DNA of 56,250 nucleotides from Pseudomonas sp. (GCA_030603065.1 JAUVYN010000013.1:1-56250), one strand, 5' to 3'; counted from the stretch's first letter, positions 1-7,323 are shown. Notes: generated from the letters alone by a model not told the origin. Numbers and translations: made by a program.

Positions 1-140
1 CTACGCCTGGTTGCGCCAAGTGCTGGAGCGTCTGCCGCAAGCGACGACCGTCGAGGCACTGGAAGCCTTGTTGCCCTGGAACTGTGGCACTGCGATCAAC
101 TACTAAGCCTGCTGCAAGGTGGGGTTGGTGGATCGCTTAC
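1..140 (+). mobile_element. Right end of an IS66-family insertion sequence (partial)
   Basis: The window opens inside an IS66-type element. The transposase C-terminus ends at 106, and about 30 bp later the sequence reaches cgcttac (134-140), the reverse complement of the GTAAGCG that typically begins IS66-family terminal inverted repeats. I therefore place the outer end at 140. IS66 elements usually make 8-bp target duplications; caacgacc (141-148) would be the right-hand copy, but the left end is outside the window. The family call is firm from the transposase tail; the exact boundary is inferred. Confidence 0.6.
2..106 (+). CDS. IS66 family transposase, C-terminal end (partial)
   Basis: This open frame enters from the left edge and stops at taa (104-106), giving the last 34 residues. 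The tail contains the stretch VEALEALLPWN, typical of the extreme C-terminus of IS66 TnpC transposases (the small C-terminal domain after the DDE catalytic core). The catalytic residues and the accessory genes tnpA/tnpB are not in the window, so activity cannot be judged. It lies directly beside the integron cassette region, which is a plausible landing site for mobile elements. Confidence 0.7.
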   Translation, partial: YAWLRQVLERLPQATTVEALEALLPWNCGTAINY

Positions 141-200
141 CAACGACCAGTCGTTCGAAGACGCTTGGGCGTTGCGAGAGGCCTGTATCCAAGCGCTGGC

Positions 201-261
201 GTCCAACAATACGCTCAAGCCGCTAGCGCTTCAGGGCCAGCGGCTTAGCTCAACGTAGAAT
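201..261 (+). repeat. attC-like integron recombination site (degenerate), left flank of the cassette
   Basis: The site starts with GTCCAAC (201-207), matching the R'' core RYYYAAC, and ends with GTAGAAT (255-261), which matches the R' core GTTRRRY except for an A in the third position. Between them AAGCCGCT (217-224) pairs with AGCGGCTT (238-245), and GCTC/GCT on the two arms leave one unpaired base, as in the imperfect palindrome of attC sites. It ends exactly at the stop codon of the YoeB gene. The changed third base of R' might weaken recombination. Confidence 0.6.
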
Positions 262-515
262 CAGTAGTGGTATCGAAGCTGGGCGATAAGCAAAGCGTCA
301 TCCGTGACCTTGTAAACCATTCGGTGTTCTTCATTGATCCGCCGGGACCAGTAACCGGCGAGGCTGTGTTTGAGAGGCTCCGGTTTACCAACACCTTCGA
401 ACGGTTCTCGCTTGGTCTCTTTGATCAGCTTGTTGATTCGGTTAAGAATCTTTTTGTCGGTTTTCTGCCAGTACAGATAATCTTCCCAGGCATTCTCGGA
501 GAAGATAAATTTCAT
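261..515 (-). CDS. yoeB: YoeB family mRNA interferase toxin
   Basis: The 84-residue protein has the same length as E. coli YoeB and is a Txe/YoeB member of the RelE superfamily: a ribosome-dependent endoribonuclease that cleaves mRNA in the A site. Family catalytic positions are present: the glutamate region PFEGVGKPEPLK, the arginine in SRRINEEHRMVYKV, and the C-terminal RYHY whose His and Tyr are essential in YoeB. Its ATG overlaps the end of yefM by 4 bp, so translation is coupled to the antitoxin. The stop codon abuts the left attC-like site. No truncation is seen, so the toxin is probably active. Confidence 0.9.
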   Translation of the reverse strand: MKFIFSENAWEDYLYWQKTDKKILNRINKLIKETKREPFEGVGKPEPLKHSLAGYWSRRINEEHRMVYKVTDDALLIAQLRYHY

Positions 516-763
516 TCAAGAAGTTCCTTCTCTTGACCACCGCCTTGCTCCAGCTCGGCAGCGGATTCCAGCAAACGCCGTGCGTTTCTTGGGGCGCGCA
601 GGAGGTATGCAGTTTCTTGCAGCGCCTCGTAGTCCTCAAGGGAGATCATCACCACGGACTGCGACTTGCTCCGGGTGATGATCACAGGGGAATGGTCCTC
701 ACAGACCTGCTCCATGGTTTTTGCTAGATTGGTTCTAGCGGCTGTATAGCTAATGGCATCCAT
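512..763 (-). CDS. yefM: YefM/Phd family antitoxin
   Basis: This 83-residue antitoxin neutralises YoeB and represses its own operon. The N-terminal Phd/YefM DNA-binding and dimerisation fold is recognisable (ISYTAARTNLAKTMEQV, then VIITRSKSQSVVMISLEDYEAL), followed by a charged, probably disordered toxin-binding tail ending QEKELLE. I chose the ATG at 763 because AGGAG lies 7 nt upstream and the protein then begins as YefM does; a start at 826 would add 21 unrelated residues. The gene precedes yoeB with a 4-bp overlap, the usual order. Confidence 0.9.
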   Translation of the reverse strand: MDAISYTAARTNLAKTMEQVCEDHSPVIITRSKSQSVVMISLEDYEALQETAYLLRAPRNARRLLESAAELEQGGGQEKELLE

Positions 764-797
764 AAGGTTGCTCCTGTACAGGATGTTGACCATGATC

Positions 798-826
798 AGG
801 ATAATGTACGCCAAAGAATTTAACAA
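798..826 (-). promoter_or_regulatory. Predicted sigma-70 promoter of yefM-yoeB
   Basis: On the minus strand TTGTTA (826-821) and TATCCT (803-798) are separated by 17 bp, placing the start of transcription about 30 nt before the antitoxin ATG. The -35 hexamer overlaps the R'' core of the attC site (818-824), so the recombination site itself supplies part of the promoter. The call rests only on hexamer match and spacing. Confidence 0.5.
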
Positions 827-895
827 TCGGCTGCACAGCGACCGATTTTATGCCGCTTCGCGGCTCCAAACCGGCGCGTGAGCTGGTCGTTAGAC
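818..895 (+). repeat. attC integron recombination site, right end of the cassette
   Basis: ATTTAAC (818-824) fits RYYYAAC and GTTAGAC (889-895) fits GTTRRRY, 78 bp apart, close to the attC lengths reported for Pseudomonas chromosomal integrons. The arms are imperfectly complementary (AATCGGCTGCACAGCG against the reverse complement of CGCGTGAGCTGGTC) and the centre holds a GCCGC-TTC-GCGGC hairpin. The left arm TAACAATCGGCTG resembles common attC left arms, which gives the plus-strand orientation. Beyond it the sequence leads to ordinary chromosomal genes. Confidence 0.75.
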
Positions 896-981
896 GCGCC
901 CGGTCCGGCTCGTTCTGGTCAAGGGAGGCGGAGCACTGAGGTCTCGGCGTCTGAGATCTCCCCCTGAGCCCCCCAAGTACT

Positions 982-1000
982 TCTACCCGTCCTGGGTAGA
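982..1000 (-). terminator. Small hairpin downstream of the ferric reductase gene
   Basis: CTACCC (983-988) and GGGTAG (994-999) form a perfect stem with a 5-nt loop, 24 bp past the stop codon of the minus-strand ferric reductase gene. There is no clear U-tract after it on that strand, so it may stabilise the transcript end rather than terminate by itself. Confidence 0.35.
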
Positions 1001-1023
1001 CCTCCGTCCCTGACCCGGTTCCG

Positions 1024-2290
1024 CTATCGGAAATCGAAAAACTCGTGGTCCAGGTTCCGGTCCGGTATCCCCAGCGTGCGCATCCACTGTCGCACCGCTT
1101 TCATCAACCCCTGCGGGCCGCAGAAGCTGACCTTGATGCTGTTCGGATCGTTTTCCGCCGCAAGCTCCTTGAACCGCTGTACGAATGCTGGGTCATCGGG
1201 GCCGCGGGATACCGGCACCAGCTCCGCACCGCGCTCACGGGCTATCTCCTCCAGCGTCTCCACTGTTGGGAACTCGCGGCCAGGCGTGAAGAAATAGAAC
1301 AGCGTGACCCGCTCAAAACCATTGGCGCTGGGATCCTTGAGCCAGGCGATGAATGGCGAAATGCCGACTCCGCCGCCTATCCATATCTCCCTCCTGGCGC
1401 CTGCCGGACGCGCAAAGCGGCCGTAGGGCGCGTACACATCGGCATGCATGCCGACACTACAGCCGTTCACCAGTCGGGTGGTGAAATCGCCCAGAGCCCG
1501 GATCACGAAGTCCACTCGGCCATCGGGCCGCCGCGCCGCTGGCGATGGTGAACGGGTGCGGCTCGCGCAGGCCGTCTTCCTTGAGCTGGAGAAAGCCGAA
1601 CTGGCCGGGCTTGAAAGGGATTGCGGCGCGAACCGGCTCCAGCTGCAGGTGTACCGCCTTGCTACCCGGAGTCACGCCAGTGACGCGGTATTCGGCATGG
1701 CGCGCCAGCATCCGGTATAGCAGCAGCTTGTAGAAGGCGCCCGCCAGGCCCAGTCCGGAGACGGCCGCCAGCCAGACGCCGGCGGGATCGCTCAGCTTGA
1801 TCGGCGAGGCAAAGGTCAGCCAGTGCAGGATGACCACAATGAAGATGGGTCCCGACAGCTTGTGCCACAGCCGCCACAACCTGTAGCGGATTCTGCGGTT
1901 GAGCGCCAGCAGCACGATGAACATCAGCCCGACGAAACTCAGCTGCCGGACCAGGCGCATGTAGTAGCGCGGCCATTCCATGATCGGGGCGGTGTCCCAG
2001 ACATTGATTCCTGCCTTGAATACCAGATGGTAGGACGCCAACCCCAGCGCCCACACACCCAACCATTTGTGCGCCAGATAGACCCGGTCGAGGCCGCCGA
2101 AGGCGGACTCCACCCAATTCCAGCGGGCGGCGAGCAGGGACGCAGCGCCCATCATTGCCGTGGCGGCGACGCCGCTGGCGAGACTCAGGGAGGCGCTGGT
2201 GAACCAGGTTGATGAAGGGACACTGATGAGGGTCAGCACCAGGCTGACCACCGCTATGCCGAGCGGAGCATGCCACGGCTTGAGTGTCAT
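1024..2290 (-). pseudogene. Ferric reductase-like membrane flavocytochrome/ferredoxin reductase, frameshifted
   Basis: Two overlapping minus-strand frames together encode one protein of about 420 residues. The first (from ATG 2290) has an N-terminal ferric-reductase-type haem membrane domain with about six hydrophobic helices and then the FAD-binding segment EPHPFTIAS. The second carries the NAD(P)H-binding half (EIWIGGGVGISPFIAWL, then VSFCGPQGLMK) to the stop at 1024. They would join as ...FTIAS-ARRPDGRVDFVIRA if one base were removed in the G/C-rich run at about 1527-1543, so a single-base insertion breaks the gene. Such proteins move electrons from NAD(P)H across the membrane. Whether the shift is real decay or a sequencing error cannot be decided here. 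An Anr-like box lies about 120 bp upstream. Confidence 0.75.
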
Positions 2291-2680
2291 TCTTCACCTC
2301 CGGCAGTAGTCTAGCGGGTGACGGACAGTCAGGGAGAATGGCGGCAGCCACCCAGGCGCCCGGTGACCTTTGCCCCATTCAACGCTATTTCACGAGCCCG
2401 GTGTTTGATCTGGGTCATGCCGGTGAACCGTACAAGCAAGGCGCAGGCGCTCGGAAAACTGTCGCTGGATGACCGGCCCGGCCGCAACATTCCCGAGTTG
2501 CAGGGAACCAATCCCAGCATTGGCCTTATTGGCCGCATCGCTGGTCTTGCGCGCACTGGCGATTTCGGCGAGTCGTTGGAACGTGAGCTTCCGGTATCAA
2601 GGCTACGTCCATACAGCATCATGGACGGTAAGCCGTTATATTAACGAATGTTTATCGGCTTAGCTGAGCAGGAGCTGCCA
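2291..2680. other. Region of about 390 bp without a convincing gene
   Basis: The stretch lies between the divergent ferric reductase and acetyltransferase genes. Open frames on both strands across it (up to 108 codons) lack a good ribosome site and resemble nothing I recognise; they look like chance frames in GC-rich DNA. The only supported element is the Anr-like box at 2405-2418. Confidence 0.5.
2405..2418 (-). promoter_or_regulatory. Anr/FNR-type box upstream of the ferric reductase gene
   Basis: TTGATCTGGGTCAT differs by one base from the Pseudomonas Anr form TTGATCTGGGTCAA (FNR consensus TTGAT-N4-ATCAA). Its centre is about 121 bp before the ferric reductase ATG. The nearly identical box at 20727-20740 sits a similar distance before cytochrome c peroxidase, which strengthens the call. 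It implies control by the oxygen-sensing regulator Anr. Confidence 0.5.
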
Positions 2681-3274
2681 GTGGCGATCAGGGTAGAAAT
2701 CGAGAAGCTGGTCGGCGAGAGCGTTGTCCTCGAGCCGATACGGATATCCCACGTGGATGGGTTGTTTGACATTGGGCAGGTCAGGGAAGATTGGGCTTAC
2801 CTCCCGATCTCTGGTTTTTCTTGCAGGGCTGACACGCAGAAATGGGTTGAGCAGGCCCTTGCGCTTGCCGAGTCCGGATCGCACTACACGTTCGTGCTTG
2901 TTCAGCCTTCTTCAGGCCAGGTGATGGGCAGCACCAGGTATCTCAATATCCGGGAGCGCGATCATGGTCTGGAGATCGGGTACACGTGGCTGGGCCGTTC
3001 TTTCCAGCGTACCCAGGTGAATACCGAGACGAAGTACCTGTTGCTGAAGCACGCATTTGAAACAATTGGCGCCTACCGCGTCGAGCTGAAGACCGATCTG
3101 CGAAACACTCGCTCCCAGCGCGCCATCGAACGGTTGGGCGCACAGCGAGAGGGTGTGCATAGACGTCACATGATTGCTCAGGATGGGCATATCCGTGATT
3201 CGGTCTACTACAGCATTACGGATCTGGATTGGCCCGATATTCGAAAAGAGCTCGAGAGCAGGCTCAAAAAATGA
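2681..3274 (+). CDS. GNAT family N-acetyltransferase (RimJ/RimL type)
   Basis: This is a soluble 197-residue acetyl-CoA-dependent acetyltransferase. The RimJ/RimL-like pattern is clear: an N-terminal substrate strand (VVLEPIRISHVDGLF), central strands GSTRYLNIRERDHGLEIGYTW, and a C-terminal acetyl-CoA region with the typical ELKTDLRNTRSQRAIERLGA and an EGVHRRHMI strand. I chose the GTG at 2681 because GGAG lies 6 nt upstream; an in-frame ATG at 2648 has no ribosome site. The substrate (protein N-terminus, amine or antibiotic) cannot be told. It stands alone, with a zinc-ribbon membrane protein gene following. Confidence 0.8.
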   Translation: MAIRVEIEKLVGESVVLEPIRISHVDGLFDIGQVREDWAYLPISGFSCRADTQKWVEQALALAESGSHYTFVLVQPSSGQVMGSTRYLNIRERDHGLEIGYTWLGRSFQRTQVNTETKYLLLKHAFETIGAYRVELKTDLRNTRSQRAIERLGAQREGVHRRHMIAQDGHIRDSVYYSITDLDWPDIRKELESRLKK

Positions 3275-3316
3275 GTCATTCGCTCGGGCACACTACTTCG
3301 GCGTAGGGAGCAGCAT

Positions 3317-4054
3317 ATGGATTTGAACAGACGCGCCGTTTCCACTTGGGCCGTTACCCTTGGCCTCATCTTTTGCCCGGGTAGAGATGGTAGAGCGGTA
3401 GTCACGCATATGGACGCCTCAAGGAGTGATCAGGTAATGATGCTGTTTTCCACCTGCCCGGTATGCGAGAGAAAGACCATTTTTTTCCCGACCCGGATGC
3501 TGCATGTCTGGGGAGGATGGCAACATTCGCGCTCCAACCGCTTTGAATGCACGCACTGCCATGCGTTGCTCGGAACCGCCTATTCTCCCGTTCCCTTTTT
3601 GCTGCTAGGGGCACTGGTGCAGCTGTTCCTTACCCAGAGTGGCGCGTTGAAAGATTTGTGGATTGGTGGCGTACTTTGCGCCCTTATGGCGCTGCCATTG
3701 TTTCCAATACGGCAGCGGCCCGAGGCAGAGGCGCAATCGATGTTTGCGGCCGTGCGCACTTTTCGTGACCCCTGGGATCAGGGTTTCTACTATGTCGAGA
3801 GCCGGCTTCTTTCAGTCTTGGTCGCCGTACTTGCAGCTGCAGCGGGATTTGTGGTGGTGGGGCGACTGATACCCGGAGCTCAGGCCCATGCCGGTGGGCT
3901 GGTCTTCATGCTTTTGGTCGGTATCGTTGCGGTGGCTGCAGCGATGGCCTTCGCCTTCCTGATCTATCGCATCGGCCGGGCAAGTACAGTGCTACGAATG
4001 GCGGCCGATGTCGTGGTAGTGGCAGGCATGGTCTACTGGGTGTGGCTAGGCTGA
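3317..4054 (+). CDS. Membrane protein with N-terminal Cys4 zinc-ribbon, unknown function
   Basis: I do not recognise the family. The protein shows two CxxC pairs (CPVCERK and CTHCHA) about 30 residues apart, as in a zinc ribbon, followed by about four or five hydrophobic segments (for example VPFLLLGALVQLFL and VLVAVLAAAAGFVVV). The ATG at 3317 has GGAG 6 nt upstream, but the first 40 residues look unlike the rest; the ATG at 3438, starting MLFSTCPVC after MM, is an equally sensible start placing the ribbon at the N-terminus. The architecture of a cytosolic zinc ribbon tied to membrane helices suggests a small membrane-associated sensor or adaptor, but this is inference. Confidence 0.6.
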   Translation: MDLNRRAVSTWAVTLGLIFCPGRDGRAVVTHMDASRSDQVMMLFSTCPVCERKTIFFPTRMLHVWGGWQHSRSNRFECTHCHALLGTAYSPVPFLLLGALVQLFLTQSGALKDLWIGGVLCALMALPLFPIRQRPEAEAQSMFAAVRTFRDPWDQGFYYVESRLLSVLVAVLAAAAGFVVVGRLIPGAQAHAGGLVFMLLVGIVAVAAAMAFAFLIYRIGRASTVLRMAADVVVVAGMVYWVWLG

Positions 4055-4141
4055 TCAGGGCTTTAAACGAACGGTCTGACCCTTTAGAGTCGCAACCGGC
4101 CAAGCGGCAGTCCATGAAACCAGACAGTCTGAAGGAATTCG

Positions 4142-4531
4142 ATGCGTTATACCCTCAAATTGATGCTCCTTGCAGTCCTGGTCGCTCTGGTGGCTGGCTG
4201 CAGCACCACCCCCTCAGGCGCTGGCGGCAACTGGGTCGGCCATAGCGAAACAGGCAAGGCGTCTTTCTATGCCGACCGGTATCAGAATCAAAAAACGGCC
4301 AGCGGTGAACGCTATAAGGCTCGCCAGAAAACCGCAGCCCACCGCACGCTGCCCTTCGGCTCCCAGGTAAGGGTGACCAACATCCACAATGGCAGGAGCG
4401 TGGTAGTGCGGGTCAATGACCGAGGGCCTTTCGTAAGGGGGCGCGTCATCGATCTGTCGAAGTCCGCCTTTAGCAGTATTGGGGATACCTCCGCCGGTTT
4501 GCTGGATGTTCGTATCGAGGTCATTCGCTAG
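4142..4531 (+). CDS. RlpA-like lipoprotein with a double-psi beta-barrel domain
   Basis: The 129-residue protein begins with a lipoprotein signal peptide whose lipobox is LVAGC (Cys at about residue 20), so it should be anchored in the outer membrane. The rest is a single RlpA-type double-psi beta-barrel: GKASFYADRYQNQKTASGE, HRTLPFGSQVRVTN and VRVNDRGPFVRGRVIDLS. RlpA proteins bind or cleave septal peptidoglycan lacking stem peptides. This copy has no C-terminal SPOR domain and is much shorter than true RlpA, so it is better called RlpA-like. AAGGA lies just before the ATG. Confidence 0.85.
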   Translation: MRYTLKLMLLAVLVALVAGCSTTPSGAGGNWVGHSETGKASFYADRYQNQKTASGERYKARQKTAAHRTLPFGSQVRVTNIHNGRSVVVRVNDRGPFVRGRVIDLSKSAFSSIGDTSAGLLDVRIEVIR

Positions 4532-4685
4532 CGTCCGGCGGCCAGGTTCCTCAACCGTGCGCCAGTCGGCAGCGCCCGACTCGATGAGGCGATAAGGTAG
4601 GAGCTTGTTACGCTTCTGCCAAGTGGATGTCCTTTGTTGTATCGGTCGCGGTTGCAGAGCGCCGATCAGCACAAGGACGTTACCC

Positions 4686-5558
4686 ATGCGCACTCACTTC
4701 CCCGTTTCGGCTGCCTTGGCAGTCATTCTGCTGCTTTGCTCCTTCCTGACCCTGGCAGAGCAGCCTCGCCATCAGCCCATGCTTGCCAGTGTTTACCGGG
4801 CCGGTATTCCGGTAACTGAGTACTGGGTCAGCGAGAAGCTCGACGGGGTACGCGGACATTGGGATGGGCAGGCGCTGTGGACGCGCGGCGGTCACCGCAT
4901 CAGTGTGCCGGACTGGTTCATCAGCGGCTGGCCCGCCATGCCCATGGACGGTGAGCTCTGGATCGACCGCCACAGCTTCGATGAGGTCAGTGGCATCGTG
5001 CGTAGCCTGCAACCGAATGACTCGGCCTGGCGGCGAGTGCGGTTCATGGTCTTCGATCTGCCCGGCCATCCGGGGACCTTCGATGAGCGGGTCGGGGCAA
5101 TGGCTGCCATCGAGCAGGCGCAGATTCCCTGGCTGCAGCAGGTCGCCCAGATCCGGGTCAGTGATGCTGCCGAGCTGGACCGTCGACTGGACGCCGTGAT
5201 CGCGGCGGGCGGGGAGGGGCTCATGCTCCATCATGGGCAATCGCTGTACCGCGCCGGACGCAGCGCGCACCTGCTCAAGTACAAACCCTACGAGGATGCC
5301 GAGGCGCGGGTGGTGGGCTATACGCAGGGCAAGGGTAAGTATGCCGGACAGGTGGGGGCGCTGATCGTCGAGGATGTCGCTGGCCGCAGGTTTCGCCTGG
5401 GTAGCGGGCTGAGCGATGCGCTGCGCAAGGCGCCGCCGGAACTGGGCGTATGGGTGACCTATCGCTACAACGGCGAAACCTCCGGCGGACTCCCGCGCTT
5501 TGCGCGCTACCTGCGGGTACGCGGCGACATGCTGGGCGAGCAGGGCGTGATCCAGTAA
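4686..5558 (+). CDS. LigE-type ATP-dependent DNA ligase with signal peptide
   Basis: This 290-residue minimal ATP-dependent DNA ligase has the nucleotidyltransferase motif I SEKLDGVRG (the adenylated Lys), motif III-like MDGELW, motif IV GEGLMLH and motif V LLKYKPYEDAEARVVGY, followed by a short OB-fold. There are no extra DNA-binding domains, which defines the LigE group. The N-terminus, MRTHFPVSAALAVILLLCSFLTLA, is shown here only for its hydrophobic core and Ala-Glu cleavage site; it predicts export to the periplasm. I chose ATG 4686, which begins the signal peptide; an upstream ATG at 4605 would bury it. LigE is thought to act on DNA outside the cytoplasm, for example during uptake or in biofilm matrix. 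Confidence 0.85.
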   Translation: MRTHFPVSAALAVILLLCSFLTLAEQPRHQPMLASVYRAGIPVTEYWVSEKLDGVRGHWDGQALWTRGGHRISVPDWFISGWPAMPMDGELWIDRHSFDEVSGIVRSLQPNDSAWRRVRFMVFDLPGHPGTFDERVGAMAAIEQAQIPWLQQVAQIRVSDAAELDRRLDAVIAAGGEGLMLHHGQSLYRAGRSAHLLKYKPYEDAEARVVGYTQGKGKYAGQVGALIVEDVAGRRFRLGSGLSDALRKAPPELGVWVTYRYNGETSGGLPRFARYLRVRGDMLGEQGVIQ

Positions 5559-5562
5559 CGCC

Positions 5563-6636
5563 TCAGCCGAGCAGTGCGACGGACTTGATCAGCGCGAAGA
5601 GCTGCTTGCCTTCAGCCAGGCCCAGTTGGTCGACTGCGCGAGGTGTTATCTCGGCCAGCAGGAGCTGCGCATCGGACGTGCGGCAGGCGACCACAACGCG
5701 CCCCTGCCGGGGGGGATCGATGCGTTCGATAGTGACCGCGAGGTGGTTCTGGATACTGATTTGCTGCGGGTCGACCAGCGACAGGCTCACATCCCTGGCA
5801 AGCACTCTCAACCGAACGATACCCTGGGCCGCCGGAGTATGGGATGCGGGCACCCACAACCGCGTTTGGGGTGACCCAAAGGCTTTGACCCCATGCTCGT
5901 CCGCTTCTCCAACAGGCCCTTCCAGTATGGACGCTGCGCCGGCATCGTCGAACAAGGGAGAATCCGCTCGGGCCATGGCCTCCCGGATCGTTTCGATCCG
6001 ATCTATTGCGCCTGCCCGCATGAACACCACCCTGTCTGCCAGGCGCTGAATCTCGTCAGGTGAGTGGCTGACCATGATGATCGGAATACCGGACTCGACG
6101 GCGAGGCGGGTGAGAAAGGGCATGATCTCACGCTTGGTCTGGGTGTCCAGAGCCGCCATCGGCTCGTCGAGCAGCAATAGCTGAGGGCTGCTGAGCAGGG
6201 CGCGGCCCAGCGAGACCCGCTGCCGCTGCCCGCCTGACAGCTGATCGATCCGGCGGTCGAGCAGATCCTCCAGGCCGAGCATTCGAGCCACTTCGGGCAG
6301 ATGCAGGCGACGCAGATTCCTGGGGGTGCGTTGGTAGCCGTACAGCAGGTTGTCCAGCACCGACAGGTGCGGCAACAGGCTGTGCTCCTGAAAGACCAGG
6401 CCGATGCGCCGCTTGTGCAAGGGAACGAACCGGCGGCCTGACTGCCACTGCTGCTCACCAAAGAGCACGCTCGCGTCCTTCACCCGCTCCAGGCCGGCGA
6501 TCAGGCGCAGCAGGCTGGTCTTGCCGCAGCCGGAGCGTCCGAACAGCCCGGTCACCCCGGTCAGCGGAATATCGTGATCCACTTCGAGCCTGAAGTCCTG
6601 CCCATAGCGAAGGGACGCACGAATCTGCAGGTTCAT
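5563..6636 (-). CDS. modC: Molybdate ABC transporter, ATP-binding protein ModC
   Basis: The 357-residue ATPase of the molybdate importer has the Walker A motif GRSGCGKTS (Lys39), signature LSGGQRQRV, Walker B LLLLDEPMAALD and the switch His in VSHSPDEI. A C-terminal TOBE (molybdate-binding) domain occupies roughly residues 290-357 (IQNHLAVTIERIDPP onward), which distinguishes ModC from other importers. Its start overlaps the modB stop by 4 bp, and it is the last gene of modABC. It converges on ligE with a 4-bp gap, so transcripts meet tail to tail with no room for a dedicated terminator. Confidence 0.95.
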   Translation of the reverse strand: MNLQIRASLRYGQDFRLEVDHDIPLTGVTGLFGRSGCGKTSLLRLIAGLERVKDASVLFGEQQWQSGRRFVPLHKRRIGLVFQEHSLLPHLSVLDNLLYGYQRTPRNLRRLHLPEVARMLGLEDLLDRRIDQLSGGQRQRVSLGRALLSSPQLLLLDEPMAALDTQTKREIMPFLTRLAVESGIPIIMVSHSPDEIQRLADRVVFMRAGAIDRIETIREAMARADSPLFDDAGAASILEGPVGEADEHGVKAFGSPQTRLWVPASHTPAAQGIVRLRVLARDVSLSLVDPQQISIQNHLAVTIERIDPPRQGRVVVACRTSDAQLLLAEITPRAVDQLGLAEGKQLFALIKSVALLG

Positions 6637-7319
6637 ATCTTCGCCACCTGGAAGCGGCGGGTGATGCTGTAGACGATGAACAGGGTGACGAAGGAAAACA
6701 CCAGCAACATCAGCGACAGGCTATGGGCGGCGTCATGGTTCATGGCTTCGGCATGGTCGTAGATGAGTACCGACAGCACCTTGGTTTCACCGGGAATGCT
6801 GCCGCCCAGCATCAGGATGACACCGAACTCGCCTAGCGTATGGGCAAAGGTCAGGGTCGCGGCGACTATGAATCCGCCCCTTGTAAGTGGCAGGGTGACG
6901 CTGCGAAAGCGGTCGATGGGGCCGGCACCCAGGCTGGCGGCCACTTCCACCGGCCGCTTCCCTAGGTTACGAAAGGCTTCGGTAAGCGGCTGAACGGCGA
7001 AGGGCATGGAATAGATGACCGATGCGAGCAGTATACCCTCGAAGGTGAATGCCAGATGGTGCAGCCCCATGCCTTCAAGAGTGCTGCCGATTATCCCGCG
7101 TGGCCCCAGAGCGATGAGCAGATAGAAGCCGAGCACTGTGGGCGGCAATACCAGCGGCAACGCCACGATGGCCTGCACCGCCACCCGGAGGTTCGAGCGG
7201 CCGTTGGCCAGCCACCAGGCAAGCGGCGTCGCCAGCACCAGCAGGATGAGGGTGGTGTACAGGCAGAGTCTGAAGGTGACATCGATGGCTTGCCATTCGG
7301 CGGGTCCGAGGACGTACAC
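6633..7319 (-). CDS. modB: Molybdate ABC transporter, permease ModB
   Basis: The 228-residue inner-membrane permease has about five or six transmembrane helices and the binding-protein-dependent transport (EAA) loop, here EAFRNLGKRPVEVAASLGAG, which docks onto ModC. VVALPLVLPPTVLGF is the ModB/CysT-type N-terminal region. It lies between modA (4-bp gap) and modC (4-bp overlap), a tightly coupled operon. The length equals that of characterised ModB proteins. Confidence 0.95.
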   Translation of the reverse strand: MYVLGPAEWQAIDVTFRLCLYTTLILLVLATPLAWWLANGRSNLRVAVQAIVALPLVLPPTVLGFYLLIALGPRGIIGSTLEGMGLHHLAFTFEGILLASVIYSMPFAVQPLTEAFRNLGKRPVEVAASLGAGPIDRFRSVTLPLTRGGFIVAATLTFAHTLGEFGVILMLGGSIPGETKVLSVLIYDHAEAMNHDAAHSLSLMLLVFSFVTLFIVYSITRRFQVAKI

Positions 7320-7323
7320 GCGG

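Larger units (their letters stand above)
256..889 (+). mobile_element. Integron gene cassette carrying a reversed YefM-YoeB module
   Basis: Integron cassettes run from the cleavage point after the G of one GTTRRRY core to the same point of the next. Using the two attC-like sites at 201-261 and 818-895 gives a cassette of about 634 bp. Its only genes are yefM and yoeB, both on the minus strand, opposite to the direction implied by the attC polarity, so they must use their own promoter. Toxin-antitoxin cassettes with private promoters are well known in large chromosomal integrons, where they stabilise the array. No integrase gene is visible; the array may continue left of the IS66 element. Confidence 0.6.

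Noticed and set aside
2318-2644. Open frames on both strands in the gap before the acetyltransferase
   Set aside because: No ribosome site, no known family and unusual composition; treated as non-coding with an Anr-like box.
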